Shown: piece by piece, positions 9,948 to 18,864 of the stretch
Layout: every line of letters begins with the position of its first letter
How positions within the stretch are numbered: the stretch's first letter is position 1
NCBI RefSeq assembly: GCF_019636135.1
Contig: NZ_JAHBYD010000010.1
Coordinates: 1 to 64,000 of the forward strand
Length of the DNA: 64,000 bases
Direction: 5' to 3'
DNA from: Phenylobacterium sp.
Lineage (GTDB): Bacteria; Pseudomonadota; Alphaproteobacteria; Caulobacterales; Caulobacteraceae
The notes under the pieces: generated by a model
The model's input: the letters and a program-made list of their open reading frames with translations, nothing else
Told to the model about the DNA's origin: nothing
Databases searched by the model: none
Translations under genes and position numbers: made by a program

Positions 9948-10700
9948 ATGAACCCTGTCGAGATGCTGACCCAGCGCGAGCGGGATTGCCTGCGGCTGGT
10001 CGATCAGCATCTCAGCTCCAAGCAGATCGCCCGCGAGCTGGGCATGTCCAAGACCTCCGTCGACACCTACTGCGACCGCGCCCGCAGGAAGCTGGGCGTG
10101 GACGACCGCTTCCAGGCGGCCAGGCTCCTGCGCGAACTGGACCGCGGCGCTGTCCTGATCGCGTCAGGACACGACGCGATCAGGACAGACAGGGTTAACC
10201 GAAACTGGCCGGATGACCTCGCAACCGAGGAGACATCCGATGGGCGACTGGCCGAGCTTCGAGAACAGGGCGGTGATTGGCAGGGCGCTTCGCCTTCGCC
10301 GGGAGATCGACGACTTCGAGGCGCGCTGGCCAGCCTTGGCGAAACGGGAGGAACTTCTTCCCGGCTTCTCATGGACGCAGCTCGAGCGGCAGCTCGTCGA
10401 TCTCTCGGCGACGCCGGCGCAGGCGGACATGGCGCGGCACCTGGTTTCCGCTACGCGGAAGCTGGCGCCGTTCAAGCCGCCGGAAATGGTGCTGCGGGAA
10501 ATCCTCTGCCTGACCTGGGTTCTCCTGGACGAGAACTTCAAGGGCGAAGCGGAGGCTGGACCCGCCGAAATGAACTGAGCCCGGCCGTCCGGATCGTGGC
10601 GATCGTCGGGATCGCCATCGTCACCGTCCTCGCCTTCGGCGGGATGCTGGCGGGGCTCCACGCCCTCAACGATCTGGCGGCGAATTTACTAAAAGCCTGA
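9948..10700 (+). CDS. LuxR-type HTH protein with C-terminal membrane helix (middle region doubtful)
   Basis: Residues about 5-65 (LTQRERDCLRLV, SSKQIARELGMSKTSVDTY, RKLGVDDRFQAARLL) are a LuxR/GerE-type helix-turn-helix domain. Residues about 212-250 (VRIVAIVGIAIVTVLAFGGM) are one membrane helix near the C-terminus. A DNA-binding domain tethered this way suggests a membrane-bound regulator. The codons between about 10151 and 10578 have low G/C in third position in this frame, while another frame (10240-10578) looks properly coding. The middle may therefore be a disordered linker overprinted by a second gene, or two genes may have been joined by frameshift. A TTG at 9936 with AAGGAG 6 bases upstream is an alternative start. 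Confidence 0.55.
   Translation: MNPVEMLTQRERDCLRLVDQHLSSKQIARELGMSKTSVDTYCDRARRKLGVDDRFQAARLLRELDRGAVLIASGHDAIRTDRVNRNWPDDLATEETSDGRLAELREQGGDWQGASPSPGDRRLRGALASLGETGGTSSRLLMDAARAAARRSLGDAGAGGHGAAPGFRYAEAGAVQAAGNGAAGNPLPDLGSPGRELQGRSGGWTRRNELSPAVRIVAIVGIAIVTVLAFGGMLAGLHALNDLAANLLKA
10151..10187. other. Perfect 15-bp inverted repeat / strong hairpin
   Basis: TGTCCTGATCGCGTC at 10151-10165 is exactly reverse-complemented at 10173-10187 with a 7-base loop. It sits just where coding potential leaves the LuxR-HTH frame and 52 bp before the ATG of the next small gene. No T-run follows, so it is not a classic intrinsic terminator. It could be an operator for a dimeric regulator or an RNA hairpin. 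Confidence 0.7.
10240..10578 (+). CDS. Conserved-looking hypothetical protein (112 aa)
   Basis: Starts MGDWPSFENRAVIGRALRLR with a strong GAGGAGA ribosome binding site 6 bases before the ATG. The translated protein has normal composition, with amphipathic helical stretches (REIDDFEARWPALAKREELL, QLERQLVDLSATPAQADMAR), and its third codon positions are G/C rich. I do not recognise the family. There is no signal peptide and no membrane segment. It overlaps the LuxR-HTH reading frame in a different frame and ends at 10578, just where high third-position G/C returns to the HTH frame. It is a better coding candidate than the overlapping frame for this stretch. Confidence 0.6.
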   Translation: MGDWPSFENRAVIGRALRLRREIDDFEARWPALAKREELLPGFSWTQLERQLVDLSATPAQADMARHLVSATRKLAPFKPPEMVLREILCLTWVLLDENFKGEAEAGPAEMN

Positions 10701-10771
10701 ACGGCCGAGAAACCCTGATCGCTGACAATCAAAGCGCGTGCGTTCCGCACGAACGCGCATGGAGAGAACTC

Positions 10772-11134
10772 ATGCTCAAAGAACGCCGTATGGCCGCCCA
10801 AGAGGTCGCCACCGCCCTGTTCGACGCCGAAGCCGCCATCGACGCGGCGCTCAGCAAGACCGCCGCCCTGACGGGCGTGATGCCGTCGCTGCGCAAGGCC
10901 GCCGGCGCCTCGGCGCTCATCGGCCAGGACGCGGTCGAGCGCGCCAGCCAGGCCATCATGGCCCTGGCCGAAGCCCGCCGCGCCATCGTCGAGACCCACA
11001 AGGAACTCAGCGTCGTCCAGGGCCAGATCGGGCTCGGGGCGGTGCGTATGACGGGCGACGATGGCGACAAGCCGCCGCCGCAGGGCCTCGAAGTCGAGCG
11101 CGTCCGCATGCGCAACCTGCGGATCGCCTCCTAG
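10772..11134 (+). CDS. Small hypothetical helical protein (120 aa)
   Basis: Starts MLKERRMAAQEVATALFDAE with a GGAGAG ribosome binding site. The body is alanine-rich and strongly helical (EAAIDAALSKTAAL, ERASQAIMALAEARRAIVET), consistent with an extended coiled bundle, and it ends in a basic tail (VERVRMRNLRIAS). There is no signal peptide or membrane helix. I do not recognise a named family; phasin-like helical proteins have similar composition but nothing specific supports that. It stands alone downstream of the HTH locus on the same strand. Confidence 0.65.
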   Translation: MLKERRMAAQEVATALFDAEAAIDAALSKTAALTGVMPSLRKAAGASALIGQDAVERASQAIMALAEARRAIVETHKELSVVQGQIGLGAVRMTGDDGDKPPPQGLEVERVRMRNLRIAS

Positions 11135-11179
11135 TCGTTCCCCTTCGGCAGCGCATCTGCCAGATTGCGGCCCTCGGTC

Positions 11180-11617
11180 ATGCCGGGGGCCGTAAGCTTG
11201 TCTGCGTACCAACTTCCGCTTTGGGTCTGGCCAACCGGGATGGCTGCTGTCGGCGCTGTCACGCTTTGGCGTGGGCGCGACGACGAACGGTTGGCCTACG
11301 TCGGGCTCCTGGGTGCGTGGGCTGTGTCGATGATGGTGTTTCGCCGCGACAGCGAGCAGACCCAGACGGAAATCCTGTTTGTCGACCTGACGCTTTTCGC
11401 CATCTACGTCTGGATCGCGTTGCGAAGTCACGGCTTCTGGCCGCTTTTCGTCGCCGCGTTCCAACTTCTGGCCTTCGTGACCCACATCGCACGCGTGCTT
11501 GACCCGTCGATTACCGGCTGGGCGTACCTGACGGCGGAACGGGTCTGGAGTTACCTCGTACTACTCACCATCGGATACGCATCCTGGACCGCGCCCTACC
11601 GGCACAGTGAGATCTAA
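11180..11617 (+). CDS. Hypothetical four-helix membrane protein
   Basis: A 145-residue protein with about four membrane helices: WVWPTGMAAVGAVTLW, AYVGLLGAWAVSMMVF, ILFVDLTLFAIYVWIALRS and the segment FWPLFVAAFQLLAFVTHIA, then a last helix near VWSYLVLLTIGYAS. No recognised domain. A TTG at 11165 gives five extra residues, and no start has a convincing ribosome binding site. Third-position G/C is a little lower than in neighbouring genes, possibly an older transfer. The gene is followed by almost 500 bp of repeats. Confidence 0.6.
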   Translation: MPGAVSLSAYQLPLWVWPTGMAAVGAVTLWRGRDDERLAYVGLLGAWAVSMMVFRRDSEQTQTEILFVDLTLFAIYVWIALRSHGFWPLFVAAFQLLAFVTHIARVLDPSITGWAYLTAERVWSYLVLLTIGYASWTAPYRHSEI

Positions 11618-11839
11618 GGCGGAGCGTGCCAGAAAGTAGCCGGACTAAGGTCTCCCAGGCCTGCAGGGAGCCTCCGCTGTCGCCTCCGGCCACCTCCTCC
11701 CTGCCATTGTTCGGCGGGCGCGAGGCGGAGCGACGAGGATGTCGTGCTTTATCTCATGGCCTCGAGGCAGGCGCTCATCTCCCATGAGACCGAAGCTTTC
11801 CTCTCTCTGTGAGGAAGAGCAGGTCTCACTTCCCCCACC

Positions 11840-11970
11840 CTCGTCATCCCGCGGCTTGTCCGCGGGACCCATGAACACGTGAGAGCGTGGTGACCCGCAG
11901 CGTCGCTGCCCGCGTCCTGTCCGGCGCCACGGAGTCCATGGGTCCCGCGGACAAGCCGCGGGATGACGAG
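11840..11970. repeat. Palindromic repeat with 34-bp perfect terminal arms
   Basis: The left arm 11840-11873 (CTCGTCATCCCGCGGCTTGT, then CCGCGGGACCCATG) is an exact reverse complement of 11937-11970. It belongs to the same family as 2935-3066. The surrounding gene-free stretch 11618-12112 contains this element, a partial second copy and otherwise no supportable gene; short open frames there are repeat-derived. Confidence 0.85.
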
Positions 11971-12012
11971 AGGTAAGGCTGTGTGGGAAAGGGTGTGTGT
12001 CCCTACTTTTCT

Positions 12013-12120
12013 CATGAACGCGTGAGAGCGTGGTGATCCGCAGCGTCGCCGCCTGCGACCCATCCTGATCCGCGGAGTTCATGGGTGGCCGGGACAAGCC
12101 CGGCCATGACGTTCAGAGGT
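12013..12120. repeat. Second, left-truncated copy of the 11840 repeat
   Basis: Interior sequence ATGAACGCGTGAGAGCGTGG at 12014-12033 matches the interior of the preceding element almost base for base. The right arm ends GGACAAGCCCGGCCATGACG, then TTCAG. The left arm is missing. The two copies are in direct orientation about 170 bp apart, and the right end overlaps the last codons of comM. Confidence 0.75.
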
Positions 12121-13732
12121 TCCGGGGTGCGTGCGAAACACCACTGAATGCGGATTCGTCCTCGCCGGCCATCCTGACCGCCATCACGCCCCTGCCCCAC
12201 CGGGCCGAGCCGGAGGGAGTCGAGACGCGCCGGTAGATCAGCGCTTCGGCGACGTGGACGCGGCGCACCGGGCCCGAGCCTTCGAGGTCGGCGATGGTGC
12301 GGGCGAGGCGGAGCGTGCGGGTCCAGCCGCGGGCGGAGAGGCCGCCGGCTTCCGCGGCGCGGGCCAGCAGGGCGCGGGCCGGCGGGTCGAGGTCGCAGAT
12401 CGTTTCCAGGAAGTCGCCCTCGGCCTGCGCATTGAGGATGGGGGCGTTCGGCGGCGCGCCGTCGCCTCCGGCCCGGTCCGCCATCTGCGCTCGCGCGGCG
12501 AGGACGCGGGCCGCGGCCTCGGCCGTGCCCTCCGCGGGCGCGGGCAGGGCCAGGTCGGCGGCGGTGACGGGCGGGACCTCCACCTGCAGGTCGATGCGGT
12601 CCATCAGCGGCCCGGAGATGCGGCCCTGGTAGTCGCTCTGGCAGCGCGGCGCGCGTCCGCAGGCGCCGCGGCCCGCGCCGCCCAGGCCGCAGCGGCAGGG
12701 GTTCATGGCCGCCACGAGCTGGAAGCGGGCCGGATAGCGGACGTGGGCGTTGGCGCGGGCGACCACGACCTCGCCGGTCTCCAGCGGCTGGCGCAGGCTG
12801 TCGAGCGCCTGGGCGCCGAACTCGGGCAGCTCGTCCAGGAACAGCACGCCGTTGTGCGCCAGGCTCACCTCGCCCGGCTTGGCCTTCAGCCCGCCGCCGG
12901 TCAGCGCCGCCATGCTGGCCGAGTGGTGCGGGCTGCGGAACGGGCGGTTGCGCGAGAGCCGGCCCCTGGCGATCAGCCCGGCGATCGAATGGATCATCGA
13001 GGTCTCGAGCAGCTCGCCCGGCGTCAGCGGCGGCAGCAGGCCCGGCAGCCGCGCCGCCATCATCGACTTCCCCGACCCCGGCGGGCCGATGAAGCTGAGG
13101 TTGTGGCCGCCGGCGGCGGCGATCTCCAGCGCCCGCTTGGCGTTCTCCTGGCCCTTCACGTCGCGCAGGTCGGGGACGCGGTCGCCCTCCAGCATGTCGC
13201 CGGCCCTGGGCGGCGCGAGCACCTGGGTCCCGCGGAAGTGGTTCACGAGCGCGATCAGCGACGGCGCCGCCACGATCCGCGTGTCGCCCGCCCAGGCCGC
13301 CTCGGGCCCGCAGGCGTCGGGGCAGATCAGGCCCAGGCCCATGCCGCCCGCCGCCACCGCCGCGGGCAGGGCGCCGGCCACCGGCAGGATCCGCCCGTCC
13401 AGCGCCAGCTCGCCGATGGCGGCCCAGCCCTCCAGCACGTCGGGCGGGACGATGCCCATGCCGGCCATGATCGCCAGCGCGATGGGCAGGTCGTAGTGGC
13501 TGCCCACCTTCGGCAGGTCGGCGGGCGCGAGGTTGGCGATGATGCGCCGCGACGGCAGCGCCAGCCCCATGCCGATGAAGGCCCCGCGGACCCGTTCGCG
13601 GCTCTCCTGCACGGCCTTGTCGCCCATGCCGACGATGAAGAACTTCGCCTCGCCGCCGGTGAACTGGACCTGCACGTCCACCCGCACCGCATCCACGCCG
13701 TTGAACGCCAACGTCACGACGCGCGCGGCCAT
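12113..13732 (-). CDS. comM: YifB/ComM-family Mg-chelatase-like AAA+ ATPase
   Basis: 539 residues: an N-terminal Lon-like domain (about 1-165; VNFTGGEAKF-like strand, VPDVLEGWAAIGEL, DGRILPVAGALPAAV), then an AAA+ module. The module has a Walker A at GPPGSGKSMMAARLPGLLPP (about residue 215), a Walker B with sensor residues in NGVLFLDELPEFG, and a C-terminal Mg-chelatase-type lid ending near ARTIADLEGSGPVRR. ComM is a DNA helicase promoting branch migration during natural transformation and recombination. An alphaproteobacterial LexA-type box and a DnaA-box-like sequence lie upstream, so damage induction is likely. The C-terminal residues are encoded by an intruding repeat. Confidence 0.92.
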   Translation of the reverse strand: MAARVVTLAFNGVDAVRVDVQVQFTGGEAKFFIVGMGDKAVQESRERVRGAFIGMGLALPSRRIIANLAPADLPKVGSHYDLPIALAIMAGMGIVPPDVLEGWAAIGELALDGRILPVAGALPAAVAAGGMGLGLICPDACGPEAAWAGDTRIVAAPSLIALVNHFRGTQVLAPPRAGDMLEGDRVPDLRDVKGQENAKRALEIAAAGGHNLSFIGPPGSGKSMMAARLPGLLPPLTPGELLETSMIHSIAGLIARGRLSRNRPFRSPHHSASMAALTGGGLKAKPGEVSLAHNGVLFLDELPEFGAQALDSLRQPLETGEVVVARANAHVRYPARFQLVAAMNPCRCGLGGAGRGACGRAPRCQSDYQGRISGPLMDRIDLQVEVPPVTAADLALPAPAEGTAEAAARVLAARAQMADRAGGDGAPPNAPILNAQAEGDFLETICDLDPPARALLARAAEAGGLSARGWTRTLRLARTIADLEGSGPVRRVHVAEALIYRRVSTPSGSARWGRGVMAVRMAGEDESAFSGVSHAPRNL

Positions 13733-13760
13733 GCCTCAACCTCTTGTGGTCGGTCCAAAG

Positions 13761-13769
13761 TTATCCACA
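13761..13769. promoter_or_regulatory. Consensus DnaA-box sequence upstream of comM
   Basis: TTATCCACA, the exact bacterial DnaA-box consensus, lies 28 bp upstream of the comM start. A single 9-mer can occur by chance and there is no second box nearby, so it is not an origin. Direct DnaA control is only a possibility. Confidence 0.35.
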
Positions 13770-13797
13770 ACCGAGCATACTGCTCAGCTCAGATCAA

Positions 13798-13812
13798 GAA
13801 CAAATTGGGAAC
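13798..13812. promoter_or_regulatory. LexA (SOS) box of the alphaproteobacterial type
   Basis: GAAC-AAATTGG-GAAC, that is GAAC-N7-GAAC; on the comM strand it reads GTTC-N7-GTTC. This is the direct-repeat LexA operator known for alphaproteobacteria. It lies 66 bp upstream of the comM start, and gshB ends 53 bp beyond on the same strand. It supports SOS control of comM. Confidence 0.75.
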
Positions 13813-13867
13813 CTAGAGGGAAAGTCAGACGATTCCGTAACTTCCGGACGTCTTCTGTGAGACGGTC

Positions 13868-14815
<948 letters not shown>

Positions 14816-14876
14816 GCGGCGTCCTTCCGACCTGAAGCTCAGCCGATGTAGGCGGTCGGAGCAGGAAGCGCCAGCG

Positions 14877-15350
14877 TCAGCCCCAGCGCTCGCGAGCCGC
14901 GTTGAGCATGTCGCGCACCTGCACGATGTTCAGCCGCCAGAGGCCTGGGAGCGTCTCGCGGCCGCCGCCTGTCAGGAAGGGGGCGCTTCGGCGCGCCGGA
15001 GCGGGGAAGCGGATGACACGTTGCCGCTCGCTGCGCTCGATCACGAACTCCCCCACGTCGGACCATGACCAAGCGCGGCGCCAATACGGACCCGTGTAGG
15101 TGAGCCCCTTCGAGGTCAACGTTAGCCGTGGTGGATGCGCAAGCTGCATCGCCGCTGCGACCATTCCGCAGGCGCCCATGGCCGCCGTCAGAGCTCCCAT
15201 GACGATGATGAACTCGCGGCTGTACCGCGGGCTCTCCGGATGGAAGACCATCCATTCGCCCAAGGCGAGAAACACGAAGGCCGCCACGAGCACCCACGCC
15301 ATCTTCTCGCGCGACTGAACGATGACCTGATCCGGCGCTGCGTCGGTCAA
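14877..15350 (-). CDS. Two-helix membrane protein with PH-like cytosolic domain (STM3941-like)
   Basis: 157 residues. After a short polar N-terminus (VIVQSREK) come two membrane helices ([40 protein letters not shown]), then a C-terminal beta-rich domain ([33 protein letters not shown]) that resembles bacterial PH domains such as the STM3941 family. I placed the start at a TTG that overlaps the SirB1 stop by four bases (TTGA), because the residues before the first ATG fit the family N-terminus. The function is unknown. Coupling to the upstream gene suggests one operon with SirB1, yraN and rsmI. Confidence 0.65.
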   Translation of the reverse strand: MTDAAPDQVIVQSREKMAWVLVAAFVFLALGEWMVFHPESPRYSREFIIVMGALTAAMGACGMVAAAMQLAHPPRLTLTSKGLTYTGPYWRRAWSWSDVGEFVIERSERQRVIRFPAPARRSAPFLTGGGRETLPGLWRLNIVQVRDMLNAARERWG

Positions 15351-16162
15351 TTGAGCCGCAGCCTCACCCGCTCGCGCGCGGCGCGGGCGGCCAGCGCGGC
15401 GCCGCCGTCGAGGGCGGTGGCGCGTTGCAGGGCCTCCAGGGCGCCGGCCAGGGCGCCCTGACCTTCGCGGGCGGCGGCGACGTCGAGCCAGGGGCGGTGG
15501 TCGAGCGGGTCGAGGAGGGCGCGGCGCAGGGCGGCGCGTTCGGCGCGGGCGAAGTCGCCGGCGTTGGTCGCGGTGGCGAAGCAGATGTTCTGGAGCCGCA
15601 GCAGGACGGCGCGGTCGCTCACCGGCGCCATCAGCCGGTCCAGGCGGTCGGCGACGTTGGGGGTCAGGCCCGCGTGGAGCGCGCGGCGCGTCAGCTCGGA
15701 CGGCAGCACGACGCGGCCCTCGGAGAACGGGTCGAGCGCCAGCGGCCCCTCCTCGGTCTCGATGCGCAGCAGGAAGTGGCCGGGGAAGTCGACGCCCTGC
15801 AAGGTCAGGCCGCACTTCCTCGCCGCATGCAGGTAGAAGAGGCCGACGGTCACGGCCAGGCCGCGCCGCTTGGCCGCCACCGACAGGATGTCGGCGTTGT
15901 CGGGGTCTTCCAGGGTGAAGAGGTCGCCGCCCAGGCCCAGGTCGCCGGCCATGGTCTCGGCGATGGCCTCCTCGGGGCTCTCGCGCTTCAGCCGTTCGCT
16001 CAGGCGCTCGACGCCGCGGCTGGCCAGCTCGCGCGCAGTCGCGGGATCGCGCACGGGGTCCTCGTGGACCGCGCACGCGATCGCTGCTTCCAGCAGCGGA
16101 AACTCCGCGTCCGCGGCTCCCCCAGCCTCGGACAGGATCGTCTCGGCCTCCTCGCGGTCCAT
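15347..16162 (-). CDS. SirB1-family transglutaminase-like / TPR protein
   Basis: 271 residues. The central transglutaminase-like part contains LFTLEDPDNADILSVAAKRR, TVGLFYLHAARKCGL and VDFPGHFLLRIE, then LALDPFSEGR. These are the conserved Asn, His and Asp regions of SirB1 proteins, which keep the fold but usually lack cysteine-protease chemistry. The C-terminal 90 residues form tetratricopeptide-like helices. There is no signal peptide. Its stop overlaps the start of the membrane PH-like gene, and it lies 19 bp after the yraN stop on the same strand. The precise biochemical role is unknown. Confidence 0.85.
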   Translation of the reverse strand: MDREEAETILSEAGGAADAEFPLLEAAIACAVHEDPVRDPATARELASRGVERLSERLKRESPEEAIAETMAGDLGLGGDLFTLEDPDNADILSVAAKRRGLAVTVGLFYLHAARKCGLTLQGVDFPGHFLLRIETEEGPLALDPFSEGRVVLPSELTRRALHAGLTPNVADRLDRLMAPVSDRAVLLRLQNICFATATNAGDFARAERAALRRALLDPLDHRPWLDVAAAREGQGALAGALEALQRATALDGGAALAARAARERVRLRLN

Positions 16163-16181
16163 CTCCCGTAGCGGCTCCGTG

Positions 16182-16553
16182 TCAGCCGCCCTTCCAAGCG
16201 TCGGGAATATGCCTAGGAAGTCGTCCGGGCGCCAAGGCCACCAGATCGAGGCGCACGCCGCATCCCTTCAGGCCGGGCCGATTGGCCGCGAGCTGGGCGC
16301 CGGCGCGGCGCAGCCGGTCGCGCTGGTCGAAGGTGACGGTCTCCATCGCGGTCTCCAGGCTGGTGCGGCTCTTCACCTCGACGACGGCCAGGGTGGCGCC
16401 GCGGTGCGCGAGGAGGTCGATCTCCGCGATCGGCGTCTTCAGCCGGAATCCCAGGATGCGGTACCCCTTCGCCATCAGCCAGACCGCCGCCCAGACCTCG
16501 GCGCGCCGGCCCGAGAGCCGGGCCGCGGCGCCGCGCCGGGCGCGGCCGTTCAC
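16182..16553 (-). CDS. yraN: YraN/UPF0102 family endonuclease-like protein
   Basis: 123 residues starting at a GTG that overlaps the rsmI stop (GTGA). The PD-(D/E)xK-like core is visible: E in SGRRAEVWAAVWLMAKGYRI, D in IAEIDLLAHR, and E-V-K in LAVVEVKSR. This matches the YraN family, which resembles Holliday-junction resolvases and is almost always located beside rsmI, as here. The enzymatic substrate in cells is not established. The gene is complete and of normal length. Confidence 0.93.
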   Translation of the reverse strand: MNGRARRGAAARLSGRRAEVWAAVWLMAKGYRILGFRLKTPIAEIDLLAHRGATLAVVEVKSRTSLETAMETVTFDQRDRLRRAGAQLAANRPGLKGCGVRLDLVALAPGRLPRHIPDAWKGG

Positions 16554-17413
16554 CGCTTCAACTCCATGGCCCGCCTGTAGAGTTCCCGGCGGGGCAGCCC
16601 GAGCGCCTTGGCGACTTCGGCGGCGGCGTCGGCGGGCTTGAGGCGCGTGAGCGCGTCCGCCAGGGCCGCATCGGCGTCGGCGGCGGTGGCTTCCACCTCG
16701 CGGCCCGGCGCCACCATGATCACGATCTCGCCCTTCGGCGCGTCGAGCTTCGGGTCGGCCGCGAGCTCGGCCAGCGGGCCGCGGTAGAAGGTCTCGTAGA
16801 GCTTGGTGATCTCGCGCGCGACGACGGCCTCGCGGTCGCCCAGCACCTCGGCCATGTCGGACAGGCACTCCGCCAGGCGAGAGCCGCCCTCGAAGAAGAC
16901 CAGCGTGGCGCGCACGCCGGCGAACTCCGCCAGGAACGCCCGCCGCGCCGCCGACCTGGGCGGCGGGAAGCCCACGAACAGGAAGCGGTCGGTGGGCAGC
17001 CCCGCCGCCGAGAGGCCCGCCAGCAGGGCCGAGGCGCCCGGGATCGGATGCACCGCGTGGCCGGCCGCGGCGGCCTCGCGCACCAGCCGGTAGCCGGGGT
17101 CGGAGATCAGCGGCGTGCCGGCGTCGCTCACCAGCGCCACGCGGCCGCCGTCGGCCAGCCGCGCCATGGCCTTGGGCCGCGCCCGCCCGGCCGCGTGCTC
17201 GTCGTGCCGCTCCAGCTTCGCCGAGAGGCCGAACGCCTGCAGCAGCTTCGCCGTCACCCGCGTGTCCTCGGCCAGCACCAGGTCGGCCTGCTTCAGCACG
17301 TCCAGCGCGCGCAGCGTGATGTCGCGCAGGTTCCCGATCGGCGTCGCCACGACGTAGAGCCCCGGCGCCAGCGGCGCGTCGTCGAGCTGCGGGGGCGGAA
17401 GGGCGCGGGCCAT
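16550..17413 (-). CDS. rsmI: 16S rRNA (cytidine-1402-2'-O)-methyltransferase RsmI
   Basis: 287 residues of the tetrapyrrole-methylase fold. Signatures: LYVVATPIGNLRDITLRALD at the N-terminus, then VLAEDTRVTAKLL, then VALVSDAGTPLISDPGYRLV and HPIPGASALLAGLSAAGLPT, plus VFFEGGSRL. RsmI methylates the ribose of C1402 in the 16S rRNA decoding centre. The reading frame stays open far upstream into hemW, but the ATG at 17413 is the family-normal start. yraN overlaps its stop by four bases. Upstream lies a palindromic repeat at 17522-17599. Confidence 0.95.
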   Translation of the reverse strand: MARALPPPQLDDAPLAPGLYVVATPIGNLRDITLRALDVLKQADLVLAEDTRVTAKLLQAFGLSAKLERHDEHAAGRARPKAMARLADGGRVALVSDAGTPLISDPGYRLVREAAAAGHAVHPIPGASALLAGLSAAGLPTDRFLFVGFPPPRSAARRAFLAEFAGVRATLVFFEGGSRLAECLSDMAEVLGDREAVVAREITKLYETFYRGPLAELAADPKLDAPKGEIVIMVAPGREVEATAADADAALADALTRLKPADAAAEVAKALGLPRRELYRRAMELKR

Positions 17414-17521
17414 GGCGGAGGGTTCGCCGCTCCGGCCGCGAAAGGCAAGCGAACCCCGAGGGGCACGAGGAGCGCCGCGCTCACCCTTCGAGCCTTCGCG
17501 CCAGCGGAGGCTCCGTCGTCT

Positions 17522-17599
17522 GGAACCGCGGAATGTGCGGAATGACGCGGAAAGCTGGCCCGGATTCCTTCCGCGCAATTCCGCGTGTTCCGCGGTTCC
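17522..17599. repeat. Inverted repeat of the AACCGCGGA family
   Basis: Left arm 17522-17552 begins GGAACCGCGGAATGTGCGGA. The right arm 17569-17599 is its near reverse complement, ending CCGCGGTTCC. The internal CGCGGAA motif recurs every ten bases or so. It is related in design to the terminal repeats at 42953-43407 and to 46388-46443 and 49041-49131. The whole 17414-17643 gap holds nothing else I can support. Confidence 0.75.
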
Positions 17600-17643
17600 C
17601 TGAATCGGAAGGCGCCGCTTCGCGGCCTCTCCCGTGCTTTCCG

Positions 17644-18864
17644 TCAGGCGCCGGAAAGGATCAGTTCCGCCGTCACGCGGTCGAGGACGCGCCTCCCGGC
17701 CGGCGTCGCCTTCAGGCGCCCGGCGTCCACGGCCACGAGGCCGAGCCCGGCCAGGCCCTGCACGGCGGGATGGCCGGGCTCCAGGCGGAGCGCGGCGAGG
17801 TCGGCGAACGGCACGCCGTCGGCGATGCGCAGGCCGCTCAGCAGGCGCTCTTCGGCGGCTTCGACGGGCGTCAGCGTCTCGCGGCTCGCAAAGCCCACGC
17901 CGGTCTCGCCGACGCGGCGGATGTAGTCGGCGGGGCGGTCGGCGGCCTCGGTCGCGTCGCGGGCGCCGGCGAGGGTGATCCGGCCGTGAGCGCCGGGGCC
18001 GGCGCCGACGTAGTCCCAGCCCTTCCAGTAGACGAGGTTGTGCCGCGAGCGCGCCGCCTCGCCCTTCGCGTGGTTGGAGACCTCGTAGGCGTGGAAGCCC
18101 GCGGCCTCCAGCACGGCCTGGGTGGTGTCGTAGAGGTCGGCGCCCGCCTCGTCGCCCGGCGGGGCGAACAGGCCGCGGCGGACCGCGCGGTCGAAGGCGG
18201 TGCCCGCCTCGATGGTGAGCTGGTAGGGCGAGACGTGCTCGGCGCCGAGGGCGGCGGCGGCCTTCAACTCGGCGGCCCAGGCGTCCGGCGCCTGGTCGGG
18301 CAGGGCGTAGATCAGGTCGACCGAGAGCCGCGGGAAGGCCCTCGCCGCCGCCTCCGCCGCGCGCCGGCCCTCCGCGGCGTCGTGATTGCGGCCCAGGAAC
18401 TTCAGCGCGGCATCGTCCAGGGACTGGAGGCCCAGCGACAGGCGGTTCACGCCGGCGTCCGCCAGCGCGGCGAAGCGGTCGGCCTCGGCGTCGGTCGGGT
18501 TGGCTTCCAGGCTGACTTCGAGGTTGTCGCGGGGCGTCCACAGCCGCCGCGCCGTGGCGACGATGTCCGCGACGGCGGCGGGGTCCATCAGCGACGGCGT
18601 CCCGCCGCCGAAGAAGATCGAGACCAGGTCGCGGGGCCCGGTCAGCTCACGCTGCGCTGCGAGGTCGGCGACGATGGCGCGGGCGAGATCGTCCGCCTCG
18701 GCCTCGCGGCCCCTGGCCCTGAAGACGTTGAAGTCGCAGTAGGGGCAGATGCGCGCGCAGTAGGGCCAGTGGACGTAGACGCCGAGAGGGCTCGCCCCTT
18801 CCCCTTGCCGGGAGGAGTCGGGGGTGGGGGTGCGAACCGGCAGGCTCAGAGCCGACGCCCCCAT
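17644..18864 (-). CDS. hemW: HemW-like radical SAM heme chaperone
   Basis: 406 residues. The radical SAM motif is CxxxCxxC in YCARICPYCDF (about residue 40), preceded by GVYVHWPYC. Further hallmarks are FFGGGTPSLMDP, VSLEANPTDAEADRFAALAD, NRLSLGLQSLDDAALKFLGR and DLIYALPDQ. The four-residue motif HemN enzymes use for activity is replaced as in HemW, a heme-binding chaperone rather than coproporphyrinogen oxidase. The first 28 or so residues (GASALSLPVRTPTPDSSRQG and on) are encoded inside an inverted repeat, and no other ATG, GTG or TTG is available in frame before the conserved core. The native N-terminus thus seems to have been replaced. rdgB lies 46 bp upstream. Confidence 0.92.
   Translation of the reverse strand: MGASALSLPVRTPTPDSSRQGEGASPLGVYVHWPYCARICPYCDFNVFRARGREAEADDLARAIVADLAAQRELTGPRDLVSIFFGGGTPSLMDPAAVADIVATARRLWTPRDNLEVSLEANPTDAEADRFAALADAGVNRLSLGLQSLDDAALKFLGRNHDAAEGRRAAEAAARAFPRLSVDLIYALPDQAPDAWAAELKAAAALGAEHVSPYQLTIEAGTAFDRAVRRGLFAPPGDEAGADLYDTTQAVLEAAGFHAYEVSNHAKGEAARSRHNLVYWKGWDYVGAGPGAHGRITLAGARDATEAADRPADYIRRVGETGVGFASRETLTPVEAAEERLLSGLRIADGVPFADLAALRLEPGHPAVQGLAGLGLVAVDAGRLKATPAGRRVLDRVTAELILSGA

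Noticed and set aside
11645..12097. Minus-strand open frames of 104-150 aa
   Set aside because: They consist of palindromic repeat sequence and carry no ribosome binding site or domain.
13761..13769. DnaA box as evidence of a replication origin
   Set aside because: Only one box, no AT-rich unwinding region and no origin-type gene order (dnaA, gidA, parAB).
12131..13816. 561-aa open frame antisense to comM
   Set aside because: No domain signal; entirely explained by the comM codon pattern on the other strand.
16550..18541. 663-aa open frame joining rsmI with upstream sequence
   Set aside because: The upstream half lies over hemW in another frame and is low-complexity; the true rsmI start is at 17413.
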